NCBI GenBank assembly: GCA_913057215.1
Contig: CAJXNQ010000015.1
Span: 1-38,164 of the forward strand
Source: an uncultured Gammaproteobacteria bacterium
GTDB taxonomy: Bacteria; Pseudomonadota; Gammaproteobacteria; Pseudomonadales; Litorivicinaceae
Length of the DNA stretch: 38,164 bases
Reading direction: 5' to 3'
Part shown: positions 37,186 through 38,164 of the stretch, one piece after another
Numbering within the stretch: position 1 is the first letter of the stretch
Layout: every line of letters starts with the position of its first letter
The notes under the pieces: model-generated
Databases searched by the model: none
Told to the model about the DNA's origin: nothing
Seen by the model: the letters and a program-made list of their open reading frames with translations, nothing else
Made by a program: the position numbers and the translations under genes

Positions 37186-38164
37186 CGGATCTTGGCAATC
37201 AAGTGGCTGGTTGAAAGATCAGCCACTTCGCCCAGCACGCGGACAACGCCACCATAGGCCTGAACGCGGTCATACCCAACGACTTCTGTAATGGACTTGT
37301 AGTCGCCCCCTTTGACCAAGACGTCTGGTTTCAATGCCTCGATTAAAGGGATTGGCGTATCGTCCTCAAAGGCAATCACCGCATCCACAGCCTGTAAGCC
37401 CGCCAAGACGTCCAGCCTCCGATTGACTGGATTGACAGGCCGCTCTGGACCTTTCAAGCGGGCCACTGAGGCATCGGAATTCACAGCCACCACCAACCGA
37501 TCACCCAAGGACGCAGCTTCTTTCAGGTAGGCCACATGTCCAGCATGGAGGATGTCAAAACATCCATTGGTCATCACCACCGTTTCGCCCGCGGCTTGGT
37601 GCGCTTGTACCCAACGCGTCAGTGCCTCTTGGGACTGAAACACGCCGCTATCCGCCTGCAATGCACGTTCAAGCTCATAGCCACTGACTGTCGCCGTACC
37701 AAGCTTTGACACCACCAATCCAGCCGCACGATTGGCAGCCTCAGCAGAATCCGCCAAGCTCAAGCCAGCAGCCAAGGCCGCTGCCAGTGTCGCAACCACG
37801 GTATCACCGGCACCTGTGACATCAGAGACTTCGCGAGCAGTTGCTGCATAATGATGCACCTCCCCATCAGCAAGGACCAAGGTCATGCCTTGTTCAGAAC
37901 GCGTAATCAAAAGCGCAGACAAGGCAAAGTCAGCGATGCAGCGCATCGCCTGTTCGATCAACAGGGAGTCGTGCGGACATGGTCCGTACACAGCCTCAAA
38001 CTCTTTAAGATTCGGGGTTAACAGCGTGGCACCTGAGTATTTTGAAAAATCATCGCCTTTCGGATCCACAATGACTGGGATCTGTGCGTCCGTGGCTTTG
38101 GCAATCAGTGGCTGGGCATCGAGACTGCCCTTTGCGTAATCACTCAACACCAGAGCGCCTGCGC
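37158..38164 (-). CDS. hldE: Bifunctional heptose-7-phosphate kinase / heptose-1-phosphate adenylyltransferase, 3' part
   Basis: The frame is open to the window edge, so about 335 C-terminal residues of a protein that is normally about 475 are seen. The first part is the end of the PfkB-type kinase domain, with DVTGAGDTVVATLAAALAAG (anion hole and catalytic Asp). The second is the nucleotidyltransferase domain, with TNGCFDILHAGHVAYLKEA (HxGH) and VLVKGGDYK. It acts directly after GmhA in ADP-heptose synthesis. Confidence 0.96.
   Translation of the reverse strand, partial: AGALVLSDYAKGSLDAQPLIAKATDAQIPVIVDPKGDDFSKYSGATLLTPNLKEFEAVYGPCPHDSLLIEQAMRCIADFALSALLITRSEQGMTLVLADGEVHHYAATAREVSDVTGAGDTVVATLAAALAAGLSLADSAEAANRAAGLVVSKLGTATVSGYELERALQADSGVFQSQEALTRWVQAHQAAGETVVMTNGCFDILHAGHVAYLKEAASLGDRLVVAVNSDASVARLKGPERPVNPVNRRLDVLAGLQAVDAVIAFEDDTPIPLIEALKPDVLVKGGDYKSITEVVGYDRVQAYGGVVRVLGEVADLSTSHLIAKIRQTDSDSTS

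Overview
The window looks like chromosomal DNA from a free-living gammaproteobacterium, probably of the Oceanospirillales/Pseudomonadales type. This rests on conserved neighbourhoods rather than on any marker RNA gene. These are yrfG-hslR-hslO followed by a pckA-like gene and gshA, hemB-trxA-rho, hemYXDC divergent from argH, and waaA close to gmhA and hldE. I see no tRNA, rRNA, CRISPR array, insertion sequence or prophage. Coding density is very high and no stretch over 300 bases lacks a gene. The longest gaps are 1751-1910, 5580-5712 and 27010-27144.

Layout. 1-1750: the end of modA, then modB and a shortened modC (molybdate uptake). 1911-5579: a zinc-ribbon membrane-anchored protein, a TSUP permease, a PHP phosphatase, a PlsC-like acyltransferase and a pirin. 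5713-9060: trmL and uup, then a 52-residue membrane protein, an unknown secreted protein and a ModE-type DNA-binding protein. 9057-11643 (minus strand): tpx, a secreted MsrA-MsrB fusion and an EamA transporter. 11684-18744 (plus strand): a tightly overlapping run of oligopeptidase B, yrfG, hslR, hslO, a PEP-carboxykinase-like protein with altered catalytic residues, and gshA. 18745-25550 (minus strand): one probable operon reading TVP38-family protein, MerA-like flavoprotein, YnjB, YnjC, YnjD, YnjF and an FKBP isomerase, a variant of the poorly understood ydj/ynj operon of E. coli. 25654-28404: hemB, trxA, rho. 28401-32017 (minus strand): hemC, hemD, hemX, hemY. 32069-33481: argH. 33442 to the end: waaA, an FAD oxidoreductase overlapping an aldo/keto reductase, gmhA, and the 3' part of hldE (LPS inner core).

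How the genes connect. HemB, HemC and HemD catalyse successive steps of uroporphyrinogen III synthesis. WaaA, GmhA and HldE supply the Kdo-heptose inner core. Tpx, MsrAB, TrxA, Hsp33 and GshA form a scattered thiol and oxidative-stress set. The less expected features are the PEPCK-like probable pseudoenzyme at the pckA position, the loss of Mop domains from both ModC and the ModE-like regulator, and the ydj/ynj variant operon. In addition, all seven convergent gene pairs have no intergenic space, and three of them share a single TTAA as the stop on both strands.
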